DNA of 64,000 nt from Chitinophagaceae bacterium BSSC1 (lineage in GTDB: Bacteria; Bacteroidota; Bacteroidia; Chitinophagales; Chitinophagaceae). A program made the position numbers and the translations under genes. The DNA lies in assembly GCA_002256435.1 (NCBI GenBank), contig NKJC01000005.1, forward strand, positions 248,001 to 312,000. Direction: 5' to 3'. The notes beneath the pieces were generated by a model. It did no database searches. It had not been told where the DNA came from and saw nothing but the letters and a program-made list of their open reading frames with translations. Shown in pieces: positions 48,271 through 56,490 of the stretch (the first letter of the stretch is position 1; each line of letters begins with the position of its first letter).

Positions 48271-49852
48271 TCAAGATTTCCTTTTATATATGCTGAAAAT
48301 AAGTCTTTTATCAGGTTTGTTTTTGGGATACTATTGGATAGCACTTAGAAATAAACGATTTCATTATTACAATCGATTTTATTTGTTGGCTGCTTTAGTT
48401 TTTAGTTTATTAATTCCTCTTTTAAGATTTGATTGGATTACAACAGAGCAGCCAGTATTCATGGGTTCTGGAGCATCCATTGATTTAATTGCAACAGCTT
48501 CAAGCAAATCTCCTACAAGTAGTATTAACATAAGTGCTATCAGTTTAATTTTCATACAAGTAGTTAGCTTATTACTCATCTTAACTATCTGCTTTAAAAT
48601 TTTTAAAATCTATCAAATCAAAAAACATTCTCAAATCACCAAACTAGATGGATTTGATTTAATGCACACTGATGAAGATTCTGCACCATTCTCTTTTTTA
48701 GATAATTTATTTTGGAAAAGGTCTATTTCCATTGATGATGAAGGAGGAAAACAAATCTTTAAACACGAACTCACACATATTCGCCAAAAGCATACTTGGG
48801 ACAGATTATTTACACAATTATTTTGTTCTATATTTTGGATCAATCCATTTTATTGGCTAATCCAAAAAGAACTAGAAACTATTCACGAATTTATTGCAGA
48901 CGAAGCAGCTGTTGCCAATCATGATGTTGAAAGCTTCGCAAAAATGTTATTACAGGCTCACTACGGGAATCACTTCTTTGAAACTAAACATAGCTTTTTT
49001 TATTCATCAATTAAAAGGAGGCTTACTATGTTGACAACAACAACCAACACCAGATTCAGTTATGTAAGAAGGGTAATGCTATTACCACTTCTGCTCATCG
49101 GCATTTCTATTTTTTCTGTTCGAGTCCAAGCAAAAGAAAAAATTGAAAAAAAGATGAACGCTATTTCAGCAACCATTTTCCATGAGAAAATTGACACCAC
49201 CAAACTATCACCAATAGCTGGAGGCGTAAAAAAGGTATTAGAATTGAATAAGAATGCTTTAGTAATGATAGATAATAAGGAATCAAATATGGATTCCGCA
49301 AAAAACATTAACCCTAAAGATATCTCTGTTTTTAATTTTTGGAAAGGAGAAAATGCAACTAAAAAATATGGTAATCGAGGGGTATTTGGGGCTGTTGAAA
49401 TCTTGAGGGGCAATCCAATTACAAAAATTGAAAACATCAAAACTGATAATTTAGTAATTGATACAACTCCTGTTGTTCTAGTAACTAAAACAATGGCACC
49501 TCCTTCTGTGGAGGTCCCTTATGAGAAAATATTTACTGTTACCCAAGAGCCTGCAAATTTTCCTGGTGGACAAGATGCTTGGCTGCAATATTTACAAAAG
49601 AATCTTGACCGTGACAAACCAGTACAAAAGGGAGCAGGGCCTGGAACTTACCGTGTAGACCTGTCTTTTATTGTAGATCAAGATGGAGACATCAAAGATG
49701 TAGTTGCGTTAAATAATCCAGGATTCTTTACAAAGGACGAAGCTATTAGAGTAATGCTTTCCAGCCCAAAATGGATTCCAGCAAAGCAAAATGGACGTAT
49801 TGTTACTTCACTAGTAAAAAAATCAATCACTTTCAAAGTGTCTGAAGAATAA
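48263..49852 (+). CDS. BlaR1-like M56 metallopeptidase with C-terminal TonB-like domain
   Basis: TM helices, IFKHELTHIRQKHTWDRLF (HExxH), ETIHEFIADEAA; C-terminal VDLSFIVDQDGDIKDVVALNN...GRIVTSLVKKSITF resembles TonB C-terminal domains. Confidence 0.88.
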   Translation: MTSQDFLLYMLKISLLSGLFLGYYWIALRNKRFHYYNRFYLLAALVFSLLIPLLRFDWITTEQPVFMGSGASIDLIATASSKSPTSSINISAISLIFIQVVSLLLILTICFKIFKIYQIKKHSQITKLDGFDLMHTDEDSAPFSFLDNLFWKRSISIDDEGGKQIFKHELTHIRQKHTWDRLFTQLFCSIFWINPFYWLIQKELETIHEFIADEAAVANHDVESFAKMLLQAHYGNHFFETKHSFFYSSIKRRLTMLTTTTNTRFSYVRRVMLLPLLLIGISIFSVRVQAKEKIEKKMNAISATIFHEKIDTTKLSPIAGGVKKVLELNKNALVMIDNKESNMDSAKNINPKDISVFNFWKGENATKKYGNRGVFGAVEILRGNPITKIENIKTDNLVIDTTPVVLVTKTMAPPSVEVPYEKIFTVTQEPANFPGGQDAWLQYLQKNLDRDKPVQKGAGPGTYRVDLSFIVDQDGDIKDVVALNNPGFFTKDEAIRVMLSSPKWIPAKQNGRIVTSLVKKSITFKVSEE

Positions 49853-49873
49853 AGTTGTTTAGTTTCTATAGAT

Positions 49874-49898
49874 AGGCCCTCGCTGGTAGCGGGGGTCT
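49874..49898 (+). terminator. Rho-independent terminator after blaR1-like gene
   Basis: AGGCCCTCGCT-GGT-AGCGGGGGTCT stem (with G-U pairs), then TTATTTTTTT. Confidence 0.7.
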
Positions 49899-49918
49899 TA
49901 TTTTTTTGATAGTTCGAT

Positions 49919-49955
49919 AAAACGTACGTTATTATGTACCTTTTTACGTACTTTT
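49919..49955. promoter_or_regulatory. Putative YefM-type operator: three GTAC cores at 12-bp spacing
   Basis: GTAC at 49924, 49936 and 49948, upstream of the antitoxin ATG at 49972. Confidence 0.65.
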
Positions 49956-49971
49956 ACAAAAATTAATTATT

Positions 49972-50220
49972 ATGCAAGCTGTATCAGTAACCCAATTAAG
50001 AAACAATATGAAAAAGTATTTAGACGATGTTTCAATGTCGTCTGATGTATTAGTTGTGTCTAGGTCTTCCGAAGAAGAAGCTGTTGTAATTCTATCTATG
50101 AAAGAGTACAATTCTCTTAACGAAACAGGACATCTTTTGTCTAGTGCGGCAAACAGACAGCGTCTGCACGATTCAATCGATCAATTGAAAAACGGGAAAA
50201 CTCGAAAATTCAAATTATAA
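49972..50220 (+). CDS. Phd/YefM-family antitoxin
   Basis: [56 protein letters not shown]. Confidence 0.93.
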   Translation: MQAVSVTQLRNNMKKYLDDVSMSSDVLVVSRSSEEEAVVILSMKEYNSLNETGHLLSSAANRQRLHDSIDQLKNGKTRKFKL

Positions 50221-50229
50221 TTCACAGAT

Positions 50230-50502
50230 ATGAATTTTGAGTTTACGGAAAACGGCTGGGAAGACTTTCAGTATTGGATTGAGAATGACAGCAGTATTGC
50301 TGGAAAAATTAAAGACCTACTTAACGAAATTAATAAAACTCCCTTTCAAGGAACTGGCAAGCCTGAACCTTTGCGATATGATTTAAAAGGTTATTGGTCC
50401 AGACGAATTACAGGCGAGCACAGATTGGTGTATAAAGTTGAAGGCAAAAAAGGCATAGACCAAAAATGCTATATTATTCAATGTCGCTTTCACTACGATT
50501 AA
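50230..50502 (+). CDS. Txe/YoeB-family mRNA interferase toxin
   Basis: GTGKPEPLRYDLKGYWSRRITGEHRLVYKVE...IIQCRFHYD with typical YoeB catalytic residues. Confidence 0.94.
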   Translation: MNFEFTENGWEDFQYWIENDSSIAGKIKDLLNEINKTPFQGTGKPEPLRYDLKGYWSRRITGEHRLVYKVEGKKGIDQKCYIIQCRFHYD

Positions 50503-50562
50503 TTCCTGCGCCACACAGAGCAATTCTCCTACTAAACCAAATATTGTTTGCGTGGAATTTGG

Positions 50563-51750
50563 CTAGACTACTTCATCAATTGACTGCAAAATAATCTGGC
50601 AGATGCTTTCTAATTCCTCCATACTAGTAATCAATGGAGGTGCTATACGCAGACGGTCTGGGGCAAATAAAAACCAGTCTGTGATCAACCCGTTTTTCAC
50701 GCATTGATGCACGATTTGCTGATTGAGTTCGGGTGTGGAAAATTGCAAAGACATCCAAAGTCCCGCAGTATTGATTTGTTGAATGGCAGGATGCACCAAG
50801 TTCTTTTTAAGGAATGCTTCTTTTTCAAAAGCTGCTTCTATCCATTTCCCTTCTAACAACACTTCTAATGCTGCTTTACCCGCGGCACAGGAAACGGGAT
50901 GCCCACCAAATGTGGTAATATGACCTAGCACAGGATCATGGGTCAGGGTATGCATCAAAGCCTTGTCTGCAATAAAAGCGCCAAGTGGCATGCCACCACC
51001 AAGGGCCTTTCCCAAGAGTAAAATATCGGGTACAATCCTATACTGTTCAAAAGCCCAGAGAGAACCTGTTCTGCCAAAACCTGCTTGTATTTCATCTAGG
51101 ATTAAAAGCGCTCCTACAGCTTTACATTTTTCAGCTATTGCTTGAATCCAAAGAAGATCTGGTTTCTTGATCCCTGATTCTGCTTGCACAGTTTCCACCA
51201 TCACACAAGCTGTTTTTGCATCAATGGCATCAATGGCTAGAGGGCTATTAAAATCTTCGTGTAAAATATCTGGCAACAAAGGTCTGTATGCATTGCGCCA
51301 GTATTCATCACCCATCACGCTGAGTGCACCTTGGGTACTGCCGTGATAGGCATTTTTGAAAGCAATGATTTTGGTGCGGCCAGTTACTCGCTTGGCCAAT
51401 TTCATGGCACCTTCCGTGGCTTCTGCACCACTATTGGTAAAATAAACGCTGTTCAAACTTGGAGGCAACAAATCCGTGAGCATTTTGGCATAAGCCACTT
51501 GGGGTTGCTCAATAAATTCTCCGTATACAATCAAGTGCATATACTCTGCGGCTTGATCCTGCACGGCTTTCACCACTTTGGTATGACTATGTCCAATATT
51601 GCAAACCGAGAAGCCAGAAATCAGGTCTAGATAGCGTTTGCCAGCAGTATCCCATAAATAAACACCTGCAGCTTTGACCATTTCAATCCCAATGGGTTGG
51701 TCAGAAGTTTGTGCCACATGGTTTAGGAATAACTGTCTATTTGATGCCAT
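50563..51750 (-). CDS. Class III pyridoxal-phosphate aminotransferase
   Basis: ILDEIQAGFGRTGSLWAFEQYRIVPDILLLGKALGGGMPLGAF. Confidence 0.93.
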   Translation of the reverse strand: MASNRQLFLNHVAQTSDQPIGIEMVKAAGVYLWDTAGKRYLDLISGFSVCNIGHSHTKVVKAVQDQAAEYMHLIVYGEFIEQPQVAYAKMLTDLLPPSLNSVYFTNSGAEATEGAMKLAKRVTGRTKIIAFKNAYHGSTQGALSVMGDEYWRNAYRPLLPDILHEDFNSPLAIDAIDAKTACVMVETVQAESGIKKPDLLWIQAIAEKCKAVGALLILDEIQAGFGRTGSLWAFEQYRIVPDILLLGKALGGGMPLGAFIADKALMHTLTHDPVLGHITTFGGHPVSCAAGKAALEVLLEGKWIEAAFEKEAFLKKNLVHPAIQQINTAGLWMSLQFSTPELNQQIVHQCVKNGLITDWFLFAPDRLRIAPPLITSMEELESICQIILQSIDEVV

Positions 51751-51803
51751 GGCTGCAATTTACAAAGAAGCAAAGCTTTCTACCCAAAAAAGCAAACTTG
51801 TTT

Positions 51804-51811
51804 TAGCTTTG
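51804..51811 (+). promoter_or_regulatory. -7 box TAGCTTTG upstream of gamma carbonic anhydrase gene
   Basis: 15 bp before ATG at 51826. Confidence 0.45.
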
Positions 51812-51825
51812 TAGAAAATTGACCC

Positions 51826-52362
51826 ATGGCACTAATCTTACCCGTTCAAGGAAAATCTCCCTCATTTGGAGAAGACTGTTTTATTGCACCCAACGCCACT
51901 ATTGTAGGCGATGTGGTCATGGGCAACCAGTGTAGTGTTTGGTTCAATGCCGTAATTAGGGGCGATGTAAACTCCATTAAAATAGGCAATAAAGTTAACA
52001 TACAAGACGGTGCCATTATCCATTGCACTTATCAAAAACATGCAACAGCAATAGGCAATAATGTTTCCATTGGTCATCAAGCCATGGTGCATGGTTGTAC
52101 CATTCATGACAATGTACTCATAGGTATGGGAGCCATTGTGATGGATGCCTGCGTAGTGCATAGCAATGCCATCATTGCTGCCGGTGCCGTGGTCTTGGAG
52201 AACACCATTGTAGAAGCAGGATCTATCTATGCTGGAGTGCCTGCTAAAAAAGTAAAAGAAGTATCTGAAGCATTGATTAGCGGAGAGATTAACCGAATTT
52301 CCAATAATTATGTCACTTATTCTTCTTGGTTTACAGAACATAATGATGCACCAAAACCATAG
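51826..52362 (+). CDS. Gamma carbonic anhydrase family (hexapeptide repeat)
   Basis: IAPNATIVGDVVMGNQCSVWFNAVIRGDVNSIKIGNKVNIQDGAIIH. Confidence 0.93.
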   Translation: MALILPVQGKSPSFGEDCFIAPNATIVGDVVMGNQCSVWFNAVIRGDVNSIKIGNKVNIQDGAIIHCTYQKHATAIGNNVSIGHQAMVHGCTIHDNVLIGMGAIVMDACVVHSNAIIAAGAVVLENTIVEAGSIYAGVPAKKVKEVSEALISGEINRISNNYVTYSSWFTEHNDAPKP

Positions 52363-52364
52363 CC

Positions 52365-52592
52365 ATTAAACAACAACAAACCATATTAGCATGTTTATTT
52401 GCTTGCGCGATGGTACTCACGTTGAGCTCCTGTAGATTATTTAAATCAAGGGGTAATGATGCTTATGACAACACACAAAAATCTATTCGTGGCAAAGAAG
52501 TTGGGGCAGAAAAATTATTGCAAGCCGATGAAAAGACCTTGAAAAAAATGCCCAAATACAAATTGCAAAAACAATTGAAATACGATCAGTAA
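52365..52592 (+). CDS. Small putative lipoprotein, apparent ATT start (track start 52410)
   Basis: Frame upstream of 52410 is open and reads (I/M)KQQQTILACLFACAMVLTLSSCRLFKSRG..., a full lipoprotein signal that begins at ATT 52365. Confidence 0.6.
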   Translation: MKQQQTILACLFACAMVLTLSSCRLFKSRGNDAYDNTQKSIRGKEVGAEKLLQADEKTLKKMPKYKLQKQLKYDQ

Positions 52593-53512
52593 TTGATCTC
52601 TTCCATCTTTTCTAAAATGGTGCAATAACTCACGTATCGTTCAATTGATACTTGACCAGTATTCACTGCGTCTTTGATGGCGCAGTCTGGTTCATTAATA
52701 TGCTGGCAATTATTGAATTGACATCCACCAATCAGGTCACGCATTTCAGGAAAATAATGCGATAGTTCTTGTTTGCCAATATCTACAATCCCAAACTCTC
52801 TTAGACCAGGTGTATCAATGATTCTACCGCCAAAATCCAAGTCAAACATTTCAGCAAATGTGGTGGTATGCATCCCCTTGCCACTCCATCCACTTACTTC
52901 TTGGGTGCGCAGGTTAAACTCAGGAAATACGGCATTGATAAATGTAGACTTACCCACCCCACTATGTCCACTTAGCAAACTAGTTTTGTCTTTGAGCAGG
53001 GCTTTTACTTCTTCCACACCTACATTATTCTGAACGCTGGCTAGGATCACTTTGTACCCAATGGCTTCATACATGTTTTTTAGTTCTTCAAAAATGACCA
53101 TTTCTTTTTTTCGGTAGAGGTCAGATTTGTTAAACACAATTACTGCAGGAATATGATAGGCTTCACAAGACACCAAGAACCTGTCCATGAACCCTTGCGA
53201 AGTTTTGGGGTCTCTTAAAGTAACAAACAAGACACATTGGTCCAGGTTAGAGGCCACAATATGGTGCATGCGTTTGTTATGAGGAGAGATCCTTGCTACA
53301 TAATTGCGTCTGGGATAAATCTCATGAATCATGGCTGATTCTTCTTCCACGTCTTCAATGTCCATCTCTACCTCATCGCCAACGGCAATGGGATTGGTAG
53401 AAGTGATGCTGTCAATCTTAAACACCCCCTTGATTCGGGCATTATAGACCTTACCATCGCCATTCTTGGCAATATACCAGCTACCAGTGGATTTGTAAAT
53501 CAGTGCTCTCAT
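52586..53512 (-). CDS. rsgA: Ribosome small-subunit-dependent GTPase A
   Basis: LLSGHSGVGKSTFINAVFP; IDTPGLREFG; circularly permuted GTPase; CQFNNCQHINEPDCAIK zinc motif. Start MRALIYKSTGSW at 53512. Confidence 0.95.
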   Translation of the reverse strand: MRALIYKSTGSWYIAKNGDGKVYNARIKGVFKIDSITSTNPIAVGDEVEMDIEDVEEESAMIHEIYPRRNYVARISPHNKRMHHIVASNLDQCVLFVTLRDPKTSQGFMDRFLVSCEAYHIPAVIVFNKSDLYRKKEMVIFEELKNMYEAIGYKVILASVQNNVGVEEVKALLKDKTSLLSGHSGVGKSTFINAVFPEFNLRTQEVSGWSGKGMHTTTFAEMFDLDFGGRIIDTPGLREFGIVDIGKQELSHYFPEMRDLIGGCQFNNCQHINEPDCAIKDAVNTGQVSIERYVSYCTILEKMEEINY

Positions 53513-53633
53513 GCGAAGCAAAGATAGCAGGCCCCGCTCCAAATGGGAAAAAATTGCTAAAACTCTGCTCTTTACTGCATGCTTTGGGCCAAAGCGGTTT
53601 ATCGCCCCAACTAAATGTAATATCTTCGCTGCC

Positions 53634-54380
53634 ATGGCAAAGTTTGCACACGATCAGATAGTTCCCAATAAGGAGAGTGAACTGGAAAAAAAGGCGCAGG
53701 TGGCAGAAATGTTCAACAAAATCGCATTCAAATACGATTTTCTAAACCATTTTCTGAGTGCGGGTATTGACAAGGGATGGCGCAAAAAAGCCATCAATGA
53801 GCTAAGGGCCCTGAATCCAAAAATCATGTTGGACGTGGCTACTGGCACGGGTGATGTGGCCATTATGACCCATAAAATGCTGGCTCCTGAAAAGATTATT
53901 GGGATTGATATTTCTGAAGGGATGTTGGATTTTGGTAGAAAAAAATTGGTTGATTTACAATTGTCTGGAGCTATTGAATTGCAAACGGGCGATAGTGAGA
54001 CCATTCATTTTGACAACAACCATTTTGACGCCATTACCGTGGCATTTGGGGTGCGCAACTTTCAAAACCTAGAAAAAGGTTTGTCAGAAATGTTCCGCGT
54101 ATTGAAACCAAATGGTAAATTAGTGGTATTGGAATTTTCAAAACCCAGTTTTGCACCCGTTCTTTGGTTCTATCAATTCTATATGAATGTGATTGGACCC
54201 AGTATTAGTAAGTTATTTGGCAGTGACAAAGCTGCTTATCAATACCTCAACGATAGTGTTCAAGCATTTCCTGAGGGACAAACCTTTTTAAACTTAATGA
54301 ATGAAGCAGGATTTACCCAAACTTATTTGAAAAAACTCAGTCTCGGTTTATGCACCATTTACTGCGGAAGCAAAGCTTAA
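53634..54380 (+). CDS. ubiE: Demethylmenaquinone/ubiquinone methyltransferase
   Basis: AEMFNKIAFKYDFLNHFLSAGIDKGWRKKAI; LDVATGTGDVAI. Start at 53634 rather than 53511. Confidence 0.95.
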   Translation: MAKFAHDQIVPNKESELEKKAQVAEMFNKIAFKYDFLNHFLSAGIDKGWRKKAINELRALNPKIMLDVATGTGDVAIMTHKMLAPEKIIGIDISEGMLDFGRKKLVDLQLSGAIELQTGDSETIHFDNNHFDAITVAFGVRNFQNLEKGLSEMFRVLKPNGKLVVLEFSKPSFAPVLWFYQFYMNVIGPSISKLFGSDKAAYQYLNDSVQAFPEGQTFLNLMNEAGFTQTYLKKLSLGLCTIYCGSKA

Positions 54381-55078
54381 GGGTATTCCTGTTTTCCATG
54401 CTCCTGCTTGCCTTTCAAAAAGGCAATGCGCAGCGCGTACTATATCGTCAAGACCATGACGACCTGCCCTATTATTTTGGACTTACACTAAGTTATAATA
54501 GCTCTAACCTACACCAAACCAAGAGTAGTAATTTCTTGGCTTCCGATAGTATAAAAGTAGTGGAACCCGGTGCCAGTGGGGGATTTGCTCTTGGCTTATT
54601 AGGAACCATGCGTATAGATGACCATTTTCAAATTAGGATCAATCCGCAACTGATTATTGGTGGATCAAAATATCTTTCTTATACCCTGGGCAGCACCAAA
54701 CCCGGAGAAGGAACCAATCAACAACAGGTCTTGCCCAGCAATATTGTGAGCTTCCCTTTGCAGTTTAAATTTAACTCAGACAGGATTGGCAATTTTAGAT
54801 CCTATATGATGGCTGGTTTAAAATACGATATTGACCTTGCCAGCAATTCCACTGCCCGCAATGCGGAAGACGTGATCAAACTCAAAAAAGGCGATTTTGG
54901 ATATGAAGCAGGTATAGGATTTAATTTTTACCTACCCTTTGTAACTATCTCGCCTGAAATCAAAATCAGCAACGGCTTTAGTAACCTACACCAAGTAGAC
55001 CCCGCACTCAAATATTCCAATAACCTAGAGCGCATCCTTTCAAGAATGGTGGTTTTCTCCATTCATTTTGAAGACTAA
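54350..55078 (+). CDS. porT: PorT-family outer membrane protein (type IX secretion)
   Basis: Signal peptide, beta-barrel pattern, YRQDHDDLPYYFGLTLSYNSSNLH; located after ubiE. Confidence 0.82.
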   Translation: MHHLLRKQSLRVFLFSMLLLAFQKGNAQRVLYRQDHDDLPYYFGLTLSYNSSNLHQTKSSNFLASDSIKVVEPGASGGFALGLLGTMRIDDHFQIRINPQLIIGGSKYLSYTLGSTKPGEGTNQQQVLPSNIVSFPLQFKFNSDRIGNFRSYMMAGLKYDIDLASNSTARNAEDVIKLKKGDFGYEAGIGFNFYLPFVTISPEIKISNGFSNLHQVDPALKYSNNLERILSRMVVFSIHFED

Positions 55079-55140
55079 GCCATTTGATTTTCAAACATTC
55101 CGTTTCAGTTTGACTAAATTGCAAGCCATAAATAGCAAAC

Positions 55141-56481
55141 ATGGAGCAATACCTGATTAAGAATACTACTATAGTCAATGAAGGCAAACAGATTCAAGGA
55201 GACTTACTCATCAAAGATGGCAGAATAGACAAAATTGGCGGCATCATTGATCCCAAGGGAAATACGCATGAAATAGACGGCACTGGCAATCACTTGATTC
55301 CAGGCGCTATTGATGACCAAGTACATTTTAGAGAACCAGGCCTAACCCACAAAGCCAATATTGCTTCAGAAGCAAGGGCTGCCGTGGCTGGTGGTGTTAC
55401 CAGTTTTATGGAAATGCCCAATACCAATCCACCCGTATTTACACAAGAATTATTAGAAAACAAATACAGCATTGCGGGTGAAAGTTCTATTGCCAACTAT
55501 AGTTTTTTCATGGGTACTTCTAATGACAACCTAGAGGAAATTCTAAAAACCAATGACAAGAAAAAAGAGGTCTGCGGGGTTAAAATTTTCATGGGTTCTT
55601 CTACCGGTAATTTGTTGGTAGACAATCCCCTAATTTTAGAAAGGGTTTTTGAAGGTTCTGAATTACTCATTGCCACACATTGTGAAGAGGAAAGGATTAT
55701 CAAAGAAAATTTAGCAGCAGCCATCGCCTCCGGCAAAACCTTGGATGCTTCTTGGCACCCCATTATCCGCAATGAGGAAGCCTGTTTTGAGTCTTCATTC
55801 CGTGCCATTCAATACGCCAAAAAATACAATACCCGTTTGCATATCCTGCATATTAGCACGGCCAAGGAATTGCAATTGTTCACCAATATGATTCCGCTCA
55901 AAGACAAGCGTATCACGTCTGAAGTTTGTGTACACCATTTGCATTTTACCAGCAATGACTACGCCAAACTGGGTAATCAAATCAAGTGTAATCCAGCCAT
56001 TAAAGCACCTGAAAACAGAGACGGTCTTTGGGAAGCTTTGTTAGATGACCGCTTAGATGTAATTGCTACTGATCACGCCCCACATACTTGGGCTGAAAAA
56101 CAGGAAGACTATTTACACGCTCACGCGGGATTGCCACTGGTGCAACACTCCGTTTTGCTCATGCTACATTATGTACAACAGGGTAAGATTAGCCTTGAGA
56201 AAGTAGTAGAAAAAATGAGTCATGCGGTAGCCGATTGTTTTCAGATCAAAGAACGTGGCTATATTAGAGAAGGCTATTATGCAGACTTGGTGTTGGTAGA
56301 CCTCAATAAACCATCAACCGTGTCAAAAGAAAACATCTATTACAAATGCGGATGGAGCCCCTTAGAAGGGTTCCAATTTCCTGCAACCATCAACAATACT
56401 TTTGTGAATGGGCATTTGGTTTATGGAAATGGTAGCTTTGATGCATCACAGCAGGGAATGAGATTGCAATTTGAACGATAA
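55141..56481 (+). CDS. Dihydroorotase / cyclic amidohydrolase
   Basis: LIPGAIDDQVHFREPGLTHKANIASEARAAVAGGVTSFMEMPNTNPP; KIFMGSSTGN carboxylated-Lys region; IATDHAPH. Confidence 0.92.
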   Translation: MEQYLIKNTTIVNEGKQIQGDLLIKDGRIDKIGGIIDPKGNTHEIDGTGNHLIPGAIDDQVHFREPGLTHKANIASEARAAVAGGVTSFMEMPNTNPPVFTQELLENKYSIAGESSIANYSFFMGTSNDNLEEILKTNDKKKEVCGVKIFMGSSTGNLLVDNPLILERVFEGSELLIATHCEEERIIKENLAAAIASGKTLDASWHPIIRNEEACFESSFRAIQYAKKYNTRLHILHISTAKELQLFTNMIPLKDKRITSEVCVHHLHFTSNDYAKLGNQIKCNPAIKAPENRDGLWEALLDDRLDVIATDHAPHTWAEKQEDYLHAHAGLPLVQHSVLLMLHYVQQGKISLEKVVEKMSHAVADCFQIKERGYIREGYYADLVLVDLNKPSTVSKENIYYKCGWSPLEGFQFPATINNTFVNGHLVYGNGSFDASQQGMRLQFER

Positions 56482-56490
56482 ATAGCGGCC

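Noticed and set aside
51862-52341. 159-aa minus ORF opposite the gamma carbonic anhydrase gene
   Set aside because: Antisense to the hexapeptide-repeat gene; no start or promoter evidence.
53511-53633. N-terminal extensions of ubiE and rsgA in the track
   Set aside because: The extensions overlap head to head; conserved starts at 53634 (MAKFAHDQIV) and 53512 (MRALIYKS) are far more plausible.
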